Shown here: positions 11,354 through 22,800 of the stretch, one piece after another
How the letters are laid out: each line of letters opens with the position of its first letter
Position numbering within the stretch: position 1 is the stretch's first letter
Source of the DNA: Microdochium bolleyi
Taxonomy: Eukaryota; Ascomycota; Sordariomycetes; Xylariales; Microdochiaceae
NCBI GenBank assembly: GCA_001566295.1
Contig: KQ964246.1
Location: 2,852,001 to 2,916,000, forward strand
DNA: 64,000 nt
Reading direction: 5' to 3'
Program-made: the position numbers and the translations under genes
The notes under the pieces: model-generated
Told to the model about the DNA's origin: nothing
Seen by the model: the letters and a program-made list of their open reading frames with translations, nothing else
Database searches by the model: none

Positions 11354-12668
11354 ATGGGTCCTATTCGTGCCTCCGACTGGCGGAAGCTGCCCCTTAGCCT
11401 GACGGAACTCTGTATCGAGACAACCCTTCGTTGTGGTCAGTCATTCCGCTGGCGGAAGATTGGCGATGAGTGGTAAGCTCACACCAGGATTACGGACCCC
11501 GACCCATGTTCCAAAAGACATTAGACTGACACTCAAGCACAGGAACTGTGTCCTCCACGGGCGGCTGCTGTCCCTCACACAGGATCCGGAGAGTGTCAAC
11601 TACAAGATTACCTGGCCTGCCAAGCACAAGCCCGAACTTGTCGACGACACAGAGGCTCTTCTCAAGCACTACTTCAGCTTGAAGTACGACTTGGGCGCAC
11701 TGTACAAGCAGTGGTCAGACGATGACCCCAACTTCCGCAAGAAGGCACCGCAGTTCACGGGAATCCGCATATTGAGCCAAGATGCTTGGGAAGCTCTCCT
11801 TGCGTTTATCTGCAGTAGCAACAACAACATTTCTCGAATTTGCCAGATGGTATAGCTCATCCCTCACAACCCATGTTCTGCACTGCTAGACTCGACGATG
11901 ACTGACACGGCCCAGGTTGACAAGCTGTGCAAGCATTATGGCCCATATGTAGCAAATGTCGGCGATGAGGCCTTCCACGACTTCCCGACGCCGGATGCGC
12001 TATCCGGTGAGAAGGTCGAGTCACATCTGCGAGAACTAGGCTTCGGCTATCGGGCCAAGTATATCGCAGATACTGCACGGCTAGTCACCAAGAGCAAGCC
12101 ACCCGGCTGGCTCGACAGCCTCGCGAACCCCAAAAACCCAGGCTGGGGAGTGCCACCACAACAGGCCGCGGAGAACGCAGAACCGCCGTCATATAAGCGT
12201 GCTCACGAAGAACTGCTCACCTTGTCTGGAGTAGGGCCAAAGGTCTCTGACTGTGTCTGTCTCATGGGGCTGGGATGGGCAGAGGCGGTCCCTGTCGACA
12301 CGCACGTCTGGCAGATCGCACAGCGAGACTACAAGTTCGGTGGCAAACGCAAGACAAAGACCTTCTCAAAAGTGCTTTATGATGCGGTCGGCGATCACTT
12401 CCGAAGCATATGGGGTCCTCAAGCTGGGTGGGCACAGTCCGTGCTGTTTACAGCAAACCTGAAGTCGTTCTCGGAGCAGCTTGCTACAAAGCCTGCTGTT
12501 GTGGCAGTCAAGATCGAGGTGGAGGAGAAGGCCGTCGAGCCCGAGATTTTGGGTCGGACACGAAGTCGGAAAGTGGTGGTTTCACAAGCTGTAACCATAA
12601 AGCAGGAGGTCAAAGTTGAAGAGGCTACCGATGTTCCGGCCAAGAAGCGAAGGAAAACAAGAGCATAG
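11354..12668 (+). CDS. OGG1: 8-oxoguanine DNA glycosylase/AP lyase
   Basis: Base-excision repair enzyme that removes 8-oxoguanine opposite cytosine. Three exons give 392 aa: 11354-11472, 11543-11849 and 11916-12668. Introns are 70 nt (GTAAGC donor) and 66 nt (GTATAG donor, CCCAG acceptor). The N-terminal OGG domain carries WRKLPLSLTELCIETTLRCG and SFRWRKIGDEW. The HhH-GPD domain holds the catalytic Lys251 in GVGPKVSDCVCLM and Asp270 in VPVDTHVWQIAQRDY. Their spacing of 19 equals that of Lys249 and Asp268 in human OGG1. The basic C-terminal tail (PAKKRRKT) is a likely nuclear signal. It is followed in tandem by PSO2, 409 bp downstream. Confidence 0.95.
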
Positions 12669-13077
12669 AGGAATACACAGTATACACACGACCTGAACTG
12701 CGCAAGCCAAGTACATGCATCGAGTGAAAGTGACGTTGAGAAGCGTCTATGGAGGGACGAAAGGGGACCACGTGATCGCGCGATGGCGTCGCGGCCGGGC
12801 CCTGAAGATCTGCGCGTCGCCACTAGCTCGGGATGGGACCCCTTACCTAATGGTCGTCACTGACACACTGATTTCTTTGTCTGCCTGAACTCCGACAGAC
12901 ACCCTGCACGCCCGCCACATACTGTCGAACCGAGCCGCTCCCGCCGCACTCAATTCCTCATCGCCAAACGAACGTTCCGCTGGCATGCTCATTCGGTCGG
13001 AGTGACCCGTCACAGAGGCGATTGCTGACAATCGCCCATCCACCAGCCAGGCCCTTCACAGCTGACGACGCCCCACC
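12669..13077. promoter_or_regulatory. PSO2 upstream region
   Basis: 409 bp between OGG1 and PSO2. It contains one CACGTG E-box-like palindrome near 12770 and otherwise nothing I can assign. A PSO2 promoter must lie here unless the two genes are co-transcribed. Confidence 0.4.
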
Positions 13078-15849
13078 ATGCCGACCAAGACAGCTTCCAA
13101 GTCGTCCGCGACGACACCCAGGCCGAAGAAGCAGACACAAGCGAAGCTGAGCTTCGGCCCGCCGTCGGCCAAGAAGGCCGAAAGTCCGGCTGCCAGTAAG
13201 AAAGGTCCTGCGAACGGCAACATCCTCAACTTCTTCAAGAAGGTTGAGATCGAGGAGCAGCTGTTTTGCGGGGCACCCGGAGCCACTGTCCCAGCACTCG
13301 GCACGGTTCTCGAAACAGCTGGAAAGGAGAAGGAGGAGGATCTCTACGGCGTCGAGTGTACCGAACCAATGACCGAACCGAGATACAATGAGGACCTTGG
13401 GTCATCAAAGCGGCGAAAGCTTAGCCATGACCATGGCTTCGATGGTGTAGATGGCCCAGTCAAGCTGGAGAATTCAGGCATGCCAGAGGCATTGAGTGGG
13501 AAGGAAGAGGCGCCCACTGCCGCAGTGCCAAAGCCGAAACGCAAGGCTCCTCGTGGCAAGGGTCCATTCCTGGACGACTCCGATAGTGAAGATGACAATG
13601 AAGATGACGAGCAGGAGCAGGAGCATGAAGGGGAGAACAAGCCCATGACACCAGGACTGGATTTGGAGCACCTTGGAACAGCAGTCGCCAACACGGTACC
13701 ACAACCCCAACCCTCAGGACTGGACGTGAAAGATCTAATACCCCCCGCTGAAGAGGTCCAAGCCTCGGAATGCACGCCAGCCCCTCCAGACCCTCCGGAA
13801 TTGAAGCAGGAAGACTCCACCTATGACCACTTTGACAATCTCGATGAGATGGAAGGAATGTTCGATAACGATGTATACGAGGACGGCGACGAATTTCGAG
13901 AGAGGTTGTTCATGGAAGAGCAGGCGAGACTGGAGGCCGACGAAGAAGTCTTAATGGACGATGTGCCACCAAACGACTCAGAAGCGATGACTGCAAGTTG
14001 TCCCCTCTGCAATGCAAGTCTGGCTGGTATAACGCCTATGCAGGCCACAGAGCATGTTAATGCTTGCCTGGACGGACAGCCGATCCCGCTCCCCCCAAGA
14101 CAACCATCGGTGACCAACTCCGCGAACAACTCACGCCTTTCATCTCCCATGGTCGACGCCCCCGAAGTCGGCAAGCGCTTCTCGAAGGCTGCTGTACCAC
14201 GGCCAGGCCAGGACAACCCCATCAGTCTTGGTAACACAACCGCCAAGCCGACATCGGCATTTGGCAAGCTCATGTCTGGCCACGCCGAAGATGCAGCTTG
14301 GGCGACGGCTGCTGCCACAGAGAATGCCTCGAGAGGAAAGCCTGCGTATCAGAGAACATGCCCGTTCTACAAGATCATGCCCGGCTTCTTCATTTGCGTC
14401 GACGCCTTCCGGTATGGTGCCGTGAAGGGCTGCAATGCGTACTTCCTGAGTCACTTCCACAGCGACCACTATGTAGGCCTATCAGCCAGCTGGTCGCACG
14501 GGCCTATCTACTGCAGTGAGGTCACGGCGAGCCTCATACGGAACCAGCTCAGAACAGACGCAAAATGGGTCAAGCCAATACCTTTCGATGAGAAGATTGA
14601 AGTGCCTGGCACAGAAGGTGTCTTCATCACAATGATTCCTGCGAATCATTGCCCTGGGAGCTCGCTCTTCCTGTTCGAAAAGAGCACCGGCAAGGGTTCC
14701 AACACTCGAACGCAGCGTATCCTTCACTGCGGGGACTTTCGTGCCTGCCCTGCACAAGTCTCACATCCCCTTCTCAAGCCAGATTTAGTCGACAGTGTAT
14801 CGGGCAAGATCAAGCAGCAGAAGATTGACATCTGTTACCTAGACACAACGTACCTCAACCCTCGCTATTCGTTTCCTCCACAAGATGATGTCATCAAGGC
14901 TTGCGCGGACTTTTGCTATTCTCTTTCAGGAGATCCTGCAGCCGCAGACGAGGCTTTCGATTCTCTGCGCCGAGAAAAGGGCAGCACTACCGTTAGTCAG
15001 TTCTTTTCAAAAGAGGAAAAGGACAGCGAAGGCGACATCATCAAGACCGAAAGCTCCACCACGACAACATCAGATCCCAAGAACCGCTTGCTGGTCATCT
15101 GTGGCACATACTCCATCGGCAAGGAACGAATATGCAAGGCCATCGCGAAGGCCCTAGGCTCCAAGATCTACGCAATCCCCAGCAAGATCAAGATCTGCCA
15201 GCAGCTCGGCGACCCTGAGCTGTCGGCATTGATGACCTCCAACCCAATCGAGGCACAAGTGCACATGCAGATGCTCATGGAGCTCCGCGCCGAGACTCTG
15301 CAGGAGTACCTCGACGGCTACAAGCCGCACTTCACCCGCATCGTCGGCTTCCGACCGAGCGGCTGGAGCTTCCGTGGCGGGGGCGGCGGCACGAGCGGCG
15401 CCAAGAACGTAACGGCCAACGTTTCCCCGTCCACCGTGCCGACGACGCAGATTCTGCACGGCGCGGGCTGGAAGACGCGCTTCAGCAGTGCCGACTTTAT
15501 GGCCCAGCGCGGCAGCACGCGCGAAGCCATGTGCTTCGGCGTGCCGTACTCAGAGCACAGCAGCTTCCGCGAGCTCACACTGTTCGTCATGTCGCTGCGC
15601 ATTGAGAAGGTCGTGCCCACGGTCAATGTCGGCAGCGAGCCGAGCCGGAAGCGCATGAAGGCCTGGATAGACCGCTGGCTGGCGGAGAGGCGCAAGGGCG
15701 GAATTGTGAGGCTACTCGAGGGTGAGGACATGACGGATCAAGACGGCGCTCTCCGGGTAAACGATGAGGACAGCAAGGGCGGCTCAGGAGCAGCAGCTGT
15801 TCAGTTGTGGGATGGCAAGGATGGGAAGGGCGGTGGTGCCTGGTGGTGA
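13078..15849 (+). CDS. PSO2: DNA interstrand-crosslink repair nuclease PSO2/SNM1
   Basis: Nuclear 5' exonuclease of the metallo-beta-lactamase/beta-CASP family. Single exon of 923 aa with a good start context (CACCATG). Near the N-terminus NILNFFKK resembles a PCNA-interacting peptide. An acidic linker follows. Near residue 308 lies a UBZ4-like finger, CPLCNASLAG then EHVNACLDG. The nuclease core starts near residue 430 with ICVDAFRYG; SHFHSDHYVGL (about 458-468) is the metal site, followed by PANHCPGSSLF, LHCGDFRACP and YLDTTYLNPRYSFP. The beta-CASP part contains GTYSIGKERI and ends near PYSEHSSFREL, with VNVG further on. A Gly-rich loop (GGGGGTSGAK) interrupts the beta-CASP part. The family acts on psoralen- and nitrogen-mustard-type crosslinks. 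Confidence 0.95.
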   Translation: MPTKTASKSSATTPRPKKQTQAKLSFGPPSAKKAESPAASKKGPANGNILNFFKKVEIEEQLFCGAPGATVPALGTVLETAGKEKEEDLYGVECTEPMTEPRYNEDLGSSKRRKLSHDHGFDGVDGPVKLENSGMPEALSGKEEAPTAAVPKPKRKAPRGKGPFLDDSDSEDDNEDDEQEQEHEGENKPMTPGLDLEHLGTAVANTVPQPQPSGLDVKDLIPPAEEVQASECTPAPPDPPELKQEDSTYDHFDNLDEMEGMFDNDVYEDGDEFRERLFMEEQARLEADEEVLMDDVPPNDSEAMTASCPLCNASLAGITPMQATEHVNACLDGQPIPLPPRQPSVTNSANNSRLSSPMVDAPEVGKRFSKAAVPRPGQDNPISLGNTTAKPTSAFGKLMSGHAEDAAWATAAATENASRGKPAYQRTCPFYKIMPGFFICVDAFRYGAVKGCNAYFLSHFHSDHYVGLSASWSHGPIYCSEVTASLIRNQLRTDAKWVKPIPFDEKIEVPGTEGVFITMIPANHCPGSSLFLFEKSTGKGSNTRTQRILHCGDFRACPAQVSHPLLKPDLVDSVSGKIKQQKIDICYLDTTYLNPRYSFPPQDDVIKACADFCYSLSGDPAAADEAFDSLRREKGSTTVSQFFSKEEKDSEGDIIKTESSTTTTSDPKNRLLVICGTYSIGKERICKAIAKALGSKIYAIPSKIKICQQLGDPELSALMTSNPIEAQVHMQMLMELRAETLQEYLDGYKPHFTRIVGFRPSGWSFRGGGGGTSGAKNVTANVSPSTVPTTQILHGAGWKTRFSSADFMAQRGSTREAMCFGVPYSEHSSFRELTLFVMSLRIEKVVPTVNVGSEPSRKRMKAWIDRWLAERRKGGIVRLLEGEDMTDQDGALRVNDEDSKGGSGAAAVQLWDGKDGKGGGAWW

Positions 15850-16138
15850 TCCGGCTTTCAAGCGTGTATTATTTTTTTAGGACTGTCTGGTAGGCAGTTC
15901 AGGTCCAGCGGGCCATGTGACACGTAGCGTTTCTTTGGATGCACATGAATACGGATGATTTTGAGTCTCTTGGAAAGCTTACTCCCTCGTCTTCGTGCAA
16001 TTCTCAACTATCCGTGGCTCATTGCCTTTTCCCCAGCCTGCTACGCCTTGCCTCACCTGACATACACGCATGCGTACGATGCGTTGGCCACGGCGGATAC
16101 CCTGTCCTCCTCACCACCACCTGCGTGCTGTGCAGATT

Positions 16139-17435
16139 TCATTTGCCCTTGCCGGCTTGATTCGCGGCCTCTGTTTAACACGGCGCAATGAGGTGTCAGC
16201 TCTTTTCCAGATCCCTTTGTTCGCCGCACATCGGGTTGTTCAGGGGAGGGTCTTGGACCCTGGGGAACTGAAGGGGCTCTTGGTCAACTTTCGATTGTGC
16301 TTACCTCTTCTCGTGGCGTCCTCTAGTAACGGGATATCTACCGCGTTGGACGGCAGGTGGACATATCTGACGACGGAGCCGCGGATGAAGACGTTCTTGA
16401 CGGAGCTCTGTGTGCGGGCGTTTTCAAATGTTAGCACGCTGTGGCTTGCGAAGTCCTCGCCTTCCTTTTTTCTTGATCCAAAATCATTGCTGCCGTCGGG
16501 GTTTCGCGATCGCGGACAAGGCCCGAAAGAGGTATGAGAACAAGCGGAAAGGGCCGCGAGACGGGGAAGAAGAACAGGATGCGCGAGAGAAGTGGGAATG
16601 ACCACGTACCAGGTGCGGATACTTGAGCTCCTCGACGACCTGTATCTCGTCGAGCTTGATGTTGAGGTACTGGTCGACGCTCTTGAGCGTGCCGCGGATC
16701 TGGATGTCGTTCTTGAGCTCGACCGTGACCTCGTGGTCGATGAGCGTCTTGAAAAAGCTGTTTTGCAGATGTTGTCATACGGGTCAGCGTTGGAAACTCT
16801 CTGTCTCGTGTACTGCGATGTCTTGTTTTTGAGGCATTGTTCCCGCTCGTATGCTGCGACGGACGGTCCGGTCGTGGCTTGCACGACGCGGTGATGTCGT
16901 GAGGGCATCTCTTCTGTTGCGAACCCCGCCTCGTAGTACGCGTGATGTATGCTCCCCAGCCCGGGAACTATGGAGCGGGGAGTCTTCTCCAGCCGTGAAG
17001 CTCGCTGTCCAGATCCCCACGGGGAGCCACGCCACCACGACGAGCGAGATTCCTGGCAGGGAAAGGTACAAGTCGTCCTGCGGCCTGACAGTCCCGTGCA
17101 GAGCCCTCTTCCCGTGGGTGACCACCAGTGAAGCGAACCGGCACGCCGCAGACAGTCCGTCTGTAGATCCATGCCAGAAACCCTCTGCGTGATATGCGCC
17201 GTCCACATCAAAGCCACACCGACAGGCCCTCTTGTACCCAAAACACCATCTATCCCTCTCACGTTCTTGTCTTTCCCGCGGTCATCGCCATTGATCCAGC
17301 GCATGGTCATCACACTTGCCTTCCTCCTCCATCCCGTTTTCCAAGGTGAAAGGAACCCCAATACTCGGCGGCCCGCAAGGACAGGGAGCAAAAAATTGAA
17401 TCTCGAAGAGCTCGTGCTTACCTGAAGAAGAGCAT
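16139..17435 (-). CDS. LSM2: U6 snRNA-associated Sm-like protein LSm2
   Basis: Subunit of the LSm1-7 and LSm2-8 rings (mRNA decay and U6 snRNP). Four exons give 98 aa: 17435-17422 (14 nt, MLFFS), 16757-16610, 16407-16305 and 16170-16139. Introns are 664, 202 and 134 nt. Sm1 is VTVELKNDIQIRGTLKSVDQ with YLNIKLDEI, and Sm2 is NVFIRGSVVRYVHLP. The C-terminus reads EAANQAGKGK. The 664-nt first intron is very long for this genome, where most are 54-120 nt, and it follows a 14-nt first coding exon. All splice phases close exactly and the length matches the family (about 95 aa). Confidence 0.93.
16758..17421 (-). other. unusually long LSM2 intron 1
   Basis: 664-nt GT-AG intron directly after a 14-nt coding exon. 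Reading either strand gives no recognisable protein. It could hold transcriptional or splicing control elements or a small RNA, but I see no C/D or H/ACA signature. Confidence 0.75.
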
Positions 17436-18671
17436 TTTGGCGTTGACGACCTTGGCTTAAAAAAGGAGTAGTGCTTCCGTGAACAGTAAAGGAGTCCTAG
17501 GGTCAAGCAGAGCTCTGGCGGGTTTCCAGGCCGTGTGCGACTGTAGATTCTGGACCTCGAGCGAGATAGATGCAGCGCACACCACGTCTCCAGCGGACGA
17601 TGCTTAGAGGAGAGCTGAGAGAGAGAGAGAGAGGGCCGGAAAAGTCGATGCAAAGGGCGAAAGAGCTAGAGCCGCCTGTCACCGCGTCGACTGTGCTGGA
17701 TGATCCCCTCGCTACAGCAATGGTGGAAAGAGTCCGGGCGGTGGTGGGGTTCTGCCGAAATCCGGACAGCTTTTGTGGGCGGGCTCGCTGGCTCGGGAGT
17801 GGTTGCTGAGATGGTTGAGCTTTGCCGCAAGTCTCCGGGAACGCAGCTGGACGATGCACGTTTTATGTCGACGCACGGGTGGCCAGCGTTGGTGTAAAGA
17901 GCGTCGCGGTTGGGAGCTCTCAAGATACCTGATGGTCGATACGTCTAGATCCTCATGACGGGGCACTCTCCCGCCCAGAGCAGGCGGTTTGGTGAGCGCA
18001 GAGTGGGTCCGGCCGTCCAACAAATCACGTGACTCTACCACTCGTCGCCCTTCACACGGCCCGCGTCCGGGTCGCATCAGTTGACCATCCGAGCGCGACC
18101 TTTTCAGCTACATCTTTCACGTCTGTGCCGTCACGCTTGCGATGGTCCCGAGGTCCAAGATTGACAAGCTCGGATTGAAAATGAGACAGGGTTCTGCACA
18201 GCGCAGACGAAGACTAAAATAACATGGGTATCCTTCCGTGATCTCGTCCCATTCCTCATATAGTCCGCCCCGAGAGTGTTTGTTCTGATGAGTGTCGTCC
18301 ACCGGCCACCTTGCAATGCATGAGACAGTAAAAAATTAGAATAAAGACAGAGAAAGATCAAATATAGAGATGGAATAGCGTGTGTCGCGCGAGCGACCGG
18401 GACGAAGTTGTAGGAGAACCAGTTCTCGAAAGCGAGTGAACCCAGCGCCTTCCGGCCATGCCTCAGCCAATCCGTAAATGAAGCAGCAACAAATAAACAA
18501 AACGCTCGCCCTCCTCGGCGCTCATTCTGGGGTTTCAGCCTTGCGGAATGGTCGTGTAGGTATCTTCAGAAATCAAACTCGTTACGTCATGAGGGTGTAC
18601 AATTGGGTGGGGGTTGTTCAAACAGGCAGCGCCGATGCGCCTGCGACGTGGGCCTTTTTTTTTTTTCTCTT
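17436..18671. other. intergenic region
   Basis: Holds the LSM2 upstream region and the HAP2 3' flank. A GA/CT dinucleotide tract lies at about 17611-17632, and a CACGTG palindrome near 18027. A run of 12 T (18655-18666) sits just past the HAP2 stop. No protein or RNA gene was recognised. Confidence 0.55.
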
Positions 18672-19418
18672 TTAGCTGTCGTCCTCGGCATCGTCTTCCT
18701 CGTCCTCGTCTGGTGTGCTGTTCTCAGTCTTCGTCTTCTTGGTTGAGGCGCGCCCGTCGTTCGTCGGCTTCCGCTTGTTTCCACTGCTGGGAGCTGGCGC
18801 CTCTGCGCCTGCGTCAGTGCCATCGGCGGACCCCTTGTTCCTCTCGATCTCGGCGACCTCCTCAGCAGTGAGGAAACGCCCACCTGGGCCACGGGGTCGC
18901 CTCATGGCATGGTTATGTCTCGATTCGTGCAGGTACGGCTTGCGCCCTTTGCTGGTCAAGCGCAGAGCTTCTTCCAGTCTTTGACGAGCGACACGTCGCT
19001 TGAGAATCCGGTGAAATTGCTTGGCATTGACGTACAGTGGAGATTCCTCCGCGCCAGTAGTCATCTCCGGCGATTGAGGATGTTGCATCGCTTGCGCTGA
19101 GGACATGGATGCCTGCGCCACGGAGCCGCGACCTCCATGGTTCATCATGGGAGCCTGTGGCACGCCAGGACTGGTGACCTGGCTCATGCGCCGACCGGGC
19201 ATGGCGTTCATCTGCTGGGGTGATCTCGGGTCGCGAGCGTCCTTCTTGCCGCCAGCGGTCATCCGAGGCGATGTCTGCGGCAAGCTCGGATCTGAAGACA
19301 TGTAGTTGTAGCCTGTCCCACCAGCTGCAGCAGCTGTGGCAGCCATGGCAGCAGCCTGGATGCCAGGCACGCCATACTGCATGCTTTGGTGGGGAACTCC
19401 GTACTGAGGGTTGTACAT
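18672..19418 (-). CDS. HAP2: CCAAT-binding factor subunit HAP2/NF-YA
   Basis: DNA-recognition subunit of the HAP2/3/5 CCAAT-binding complex. The frame gives 248 aa from MYNPQYGVPH. The conserved core is at about residues 126-185: SPLYVNAKQFHRILKRRVAR (subunit association), then RKPYLHESRHNHAMRRPRGP and GGRFLT (DNA contact). The C-terminus is acidic with KKTKTENSTPDED. The start was chosen because it is the first ATG after an apparent leader-exon acceptor at 19817/19818; none occurs from 19817 to 19419. The frame stays open upstream of that ATG, so a spliced longer N-terminus is possible. The protein is shorter than Aspergillus HapB. Confidence 0.9.
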   Translation of the reverse strand: MYNPQYGVPHQSMQYGVPGIQAAAMAATAAAAGGTGYNYMSSDPSLPQTSPRMTAGGKKDARDPRSPQQMNAMPGRRMSQVTSPGVPQAPMMNHGGRGSVAQASMSSAQAMQHPQSPEMTTGAEESPLYVNAKQFHRILKRRVARQRLEEALRLTSKGRKPYLHESRHNHAMRRPRGPGGRFLTAEEVAEIERNKGSADGTDAGAEAPAPSSGNKRKPTNDGRASTKKTKTENSTPDEDEEDDAEDDS

Positions 19419-19817
19419 GTTGACACTCTTTTGCTGGAAGTTGATGATTTCAGGGTTGACGTTGTGGCCTCGCGCTGCTGAAAGGCGAAGTCTTTTGCGG
19501 GTATTGGCTGAATCGCGAGAAGATGGCGGCGCGAATCAAGGGCAGTGGTTTCCGTGCGCCGAGATAAGTGGCAGCTTTCTCGACAGCTACAGGTTGCACC
19601 GTTGAAGCTCGAGCTCGGTGTGTGAGGGCACAGTGCCGGACTCGTGTTGCGGCGGGATCTGGTAGTCGGCTTCTATGGCTCCGAGCGCACGAAGTACACA
19701 GTTGATGCGTGGAACGAGATCGCGACGAGTGTAGCGCGATAGGACGCGGGTGTCACGTAGAGTGGTAGACGGTGATGTCTGTGGTTGTGAGTGGGTGCGA
19801 GAAAGCGGGATGGTCCT
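19419..19817 (-). other. HAP2 5' leader exon
   Basis: On the minus strand a classical intron end, with GCTAACA followed 13 nt later by TTGGATAG, precedes position 19817. From there to the HAP2 ATG no other ATG occurs. I read this as a spliced, ATG-free 5' untranslated exon. Transcription would then start further upstream, within the next kilobase or two. An internal alternative acceptor (CCTTTCAG) lies at 19478-19485. Confidence 0.45.
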
Positions 19818-22800
19818 ATCCAACCAAAGGTGTTAGCATCTCCCAGTCGGGAAGGAATGAAAGACGGGGAAGCTTGTGTAGACCGAGCGGATGGGTGGGC
19901 TGGTGCGTGGTAGTGATGTGCCAACCGTCCACCACCACTACCTGATGCGCTGGCATGCATGACGGAGCATGCATGGGCCGAACCCCACTCGGAGCCAGCT
20001 CAGCAGCAGGCTGATCGGAGCCCAGGGCCCTTCCTGGCAGTGGTGGTGGTGGCGTAGAGCAGCTATGCCCGGCTTGTCTGACCACCGCCTGGCACAGCCA
20101 AGGCGACTGCGGGACGTCGTTGGGCTGCCAGCGCCGTACGCAGGCACTTGGACTGCGCATCGCGGGTGCTAGGATCTCTAGGAGCAGTGACCGGTGCAGA
20201 GGCAGCCCAGGGGCCAGCTTCGGCCCACCCCGTCCGCAATCAGATGTGTGGGCGATTGCCATGCGAGGGGAGGGATGATGGGCGATGGCTGTGTGGCCAA
20301 CGACACGGTGCATGGTGGTGGGTGTGGTGCTCCCAAAGCTTCGGGCTCACCTCTGTGCAACGAAAGCTGGCAGACCCGAGGCGGGAGTGCTGCCTGCTGG
20401 TGGTGCACACTGCCAGGCCTTGGCCGGTGTGTCCTCTGCGAATCTACCGCGAGGGAGTGAGGCGCTGGCACCGACAAGTGCTTTGGGCTGCAGGGAAGAG
20501 GAAGGTCTTTGTTTGCCCTCGACAGACAGGCCTGGATTGCAGAGGAGAGAGGTGGTGGTGGCGATGTGGTGTGTGGGTGTTATATCACAGACGCGCGCGG
20601 AAGAGAACTGCTCGTCACGAAATGCGTCGAGCACAACACGCGCGCTTCAGCACGCAATCGCTGTGATTCCAGGACACTCGCCCTGGGCTGATTGCAGATG
20701 AGGCTCATCACCCGACAGGCCGATGGAAACCAATGGCAGCAGCGAAGTCAATGCTCTCAACGGTGATAGGTCCTCACCAACGTCAGGGCTCGGGACGTCT
20801 CCCATGCCAAGGGGCTCCAGGGTCGAGGTTGGATGAATCGCACGACGAGGCATGGATGTTCTCCGCAAACACGCGGCCAATGGCATCGATTCGAGACCTG
20901 CGGCACTGGCTGCGAGGTTCAGAATCGTCAAGAGACTGACTTGCCGTTGCGAGGCGGGAAGTGAAGCTGCTCGCAGAGGGGTGAACAGCTCCGAGACTGG
21001 CAGACACGCGAAACGCGTAGTGGCAGTGGGAAAGCCCAAAAAGGAGGAACAGCAGTATTTGCGACGCCAAACACTGCCGAGGAGCGGTATTTGTCCAGCA
21101 GGATAAATGCAGCAGCGATTGAGACTGTAAAGAAACATGGCACATACCCTTTCTGGATTTCGCAATGTCGAAGCGAGCCGGGAGGTTTGCGCGAGGCTGC
21201 CTATTGGCTGTAGATCGCGTGGTGTTGTGTTTGAGTTGCGAGGAGGTGAGCCTGGGTCGGGCGGAGCTTGGAAAAGCGCGCACTACAGGAGCTGTCAGCA
21301 AGTGGCGGGGGTTCTGACAGCCGTTGGACTGGATGCTTCTTGTTCTGACTCGACAAGGCGATGAGCAGACTCTGGGTGCGACGATGAGTTGATACCGCAG
21401 ACCCGACAGTCGGGATGCCACAGTACAGACGACAGACAGGCAAGATAGTCCAAAGCAAGAGGCACTGACCTTCTGTGTTGGGGAGCTGGGCAGGGCTCTG
21501 ATTTGACAGATGGCGATGCAGCGGGACGGGAGGAAGTCCAATGAGAAGGGGTTGGGCAGAGGAAGCGCTGGACGTTGAAACAGCAGGCAGGTGGAATCGC
21601 CAGAGATGATTCGATGGCGGATGGGCGAGGAGCACGAATGAAAATTGAGCGAGCGAGGCGACGGGACGGGGCAGAGGAGGTTTTAATGGGGCGCGCCCAG
21701 TGACTAATCAGCGCGCGTCCTCAAGAGCCCGGGTGGGACCGGCGGGGCTGGGCTGGGCTGGCTGGCTGTGGTCCTTCCTGCCTGAGGCTGTCGCTCCCTC
21801 TGCCTCCCACGTCAACGCCAGGCAGCAGGAACGAAGAGGCCGTGGAGCACTCAATTTGAAGGTGCGGCCGATCCTGTGCTCACATGGCCGTAGCGACATT
21901 AGCATGCCATGCAACCGCCCGGTGCATTGCTGTGTGATTGTGTGATTGTGCCCAACAGCCGACGTCCAACTTGGTGCGAAACAGCTTGGGAACCGAGCCG
22001 GGGCCGCCCTGACCTCGAGAGAGCTGTCAACACGGCTGGCTGGCTCTTGGAAACTCACAACCTAACCCTGAACGCTTTGCACCGCTGCAGCCAACCACAC
22101 CACCCCACCGCTCTTCGGCCAGCCCTGTACTGGACACATGGTGCTGGGCATCACGAGTCTGCCAACGTTCAAGGCAACCCGACGACTTCCAGGCTGTGTT
22201 CGTTCAGAGTCCGCGGCTTGAGCGCAACCGCCATCTCATCACTCATCCAGAGACTGTGACATTGATCACGGAAAAGCACGTCTCGAGCGCTGGCGGCGCG
22301 CCAGAGATCCCAGCGGGAGGAGCTGGCCACAATAGGCAAAAGGTCCAGACAACTTGTTTCGGTACCATTAGGCTCCGCTCCGCCTGTCTGGGGCAGGTCC
22401 CAGTGACGTGACAGAGCACTCGGGACCGGGCGTGCTGCGACACGTGCTGTCATGGAGGGCTGAGTCGCATAGAGCCCATCCGGAAGTATCAGCTCATTCT
22501 CTGTGACGGAAGACGACACTGCGGTCGCGTTGGTCCTTGCCCGTCAATGGCCTTGGACATGCTTGCAAAGCGACCATGTTGCGCGCGCAACCAGCTGCCA
22601 CAAGATCTTACGTTTCTCGCCAAGTCTGGGATGCATGTGAAGGATCGTCGGTGTCAGGTAGAGTGCACTGTGCTCGACTTGATGCTAGGCTAGCTCACCC
22701 TAACGTCGGGGTTGGTCGCCCCCATGACGCAGCCACCAACTTGATTGTTCACAAAGTCCTAACGGGGTGATCAAGAAGGGTCGTACAGCTTGTTCCTAGC

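Noticed and set aside
20783..21541. 252-codon minus-strand frame upstream of HAP2
   Set aside because: Irregular Cys/Ser/Arg-rich translation with no domain; better explained as HAP2 leader or promoter DNA.
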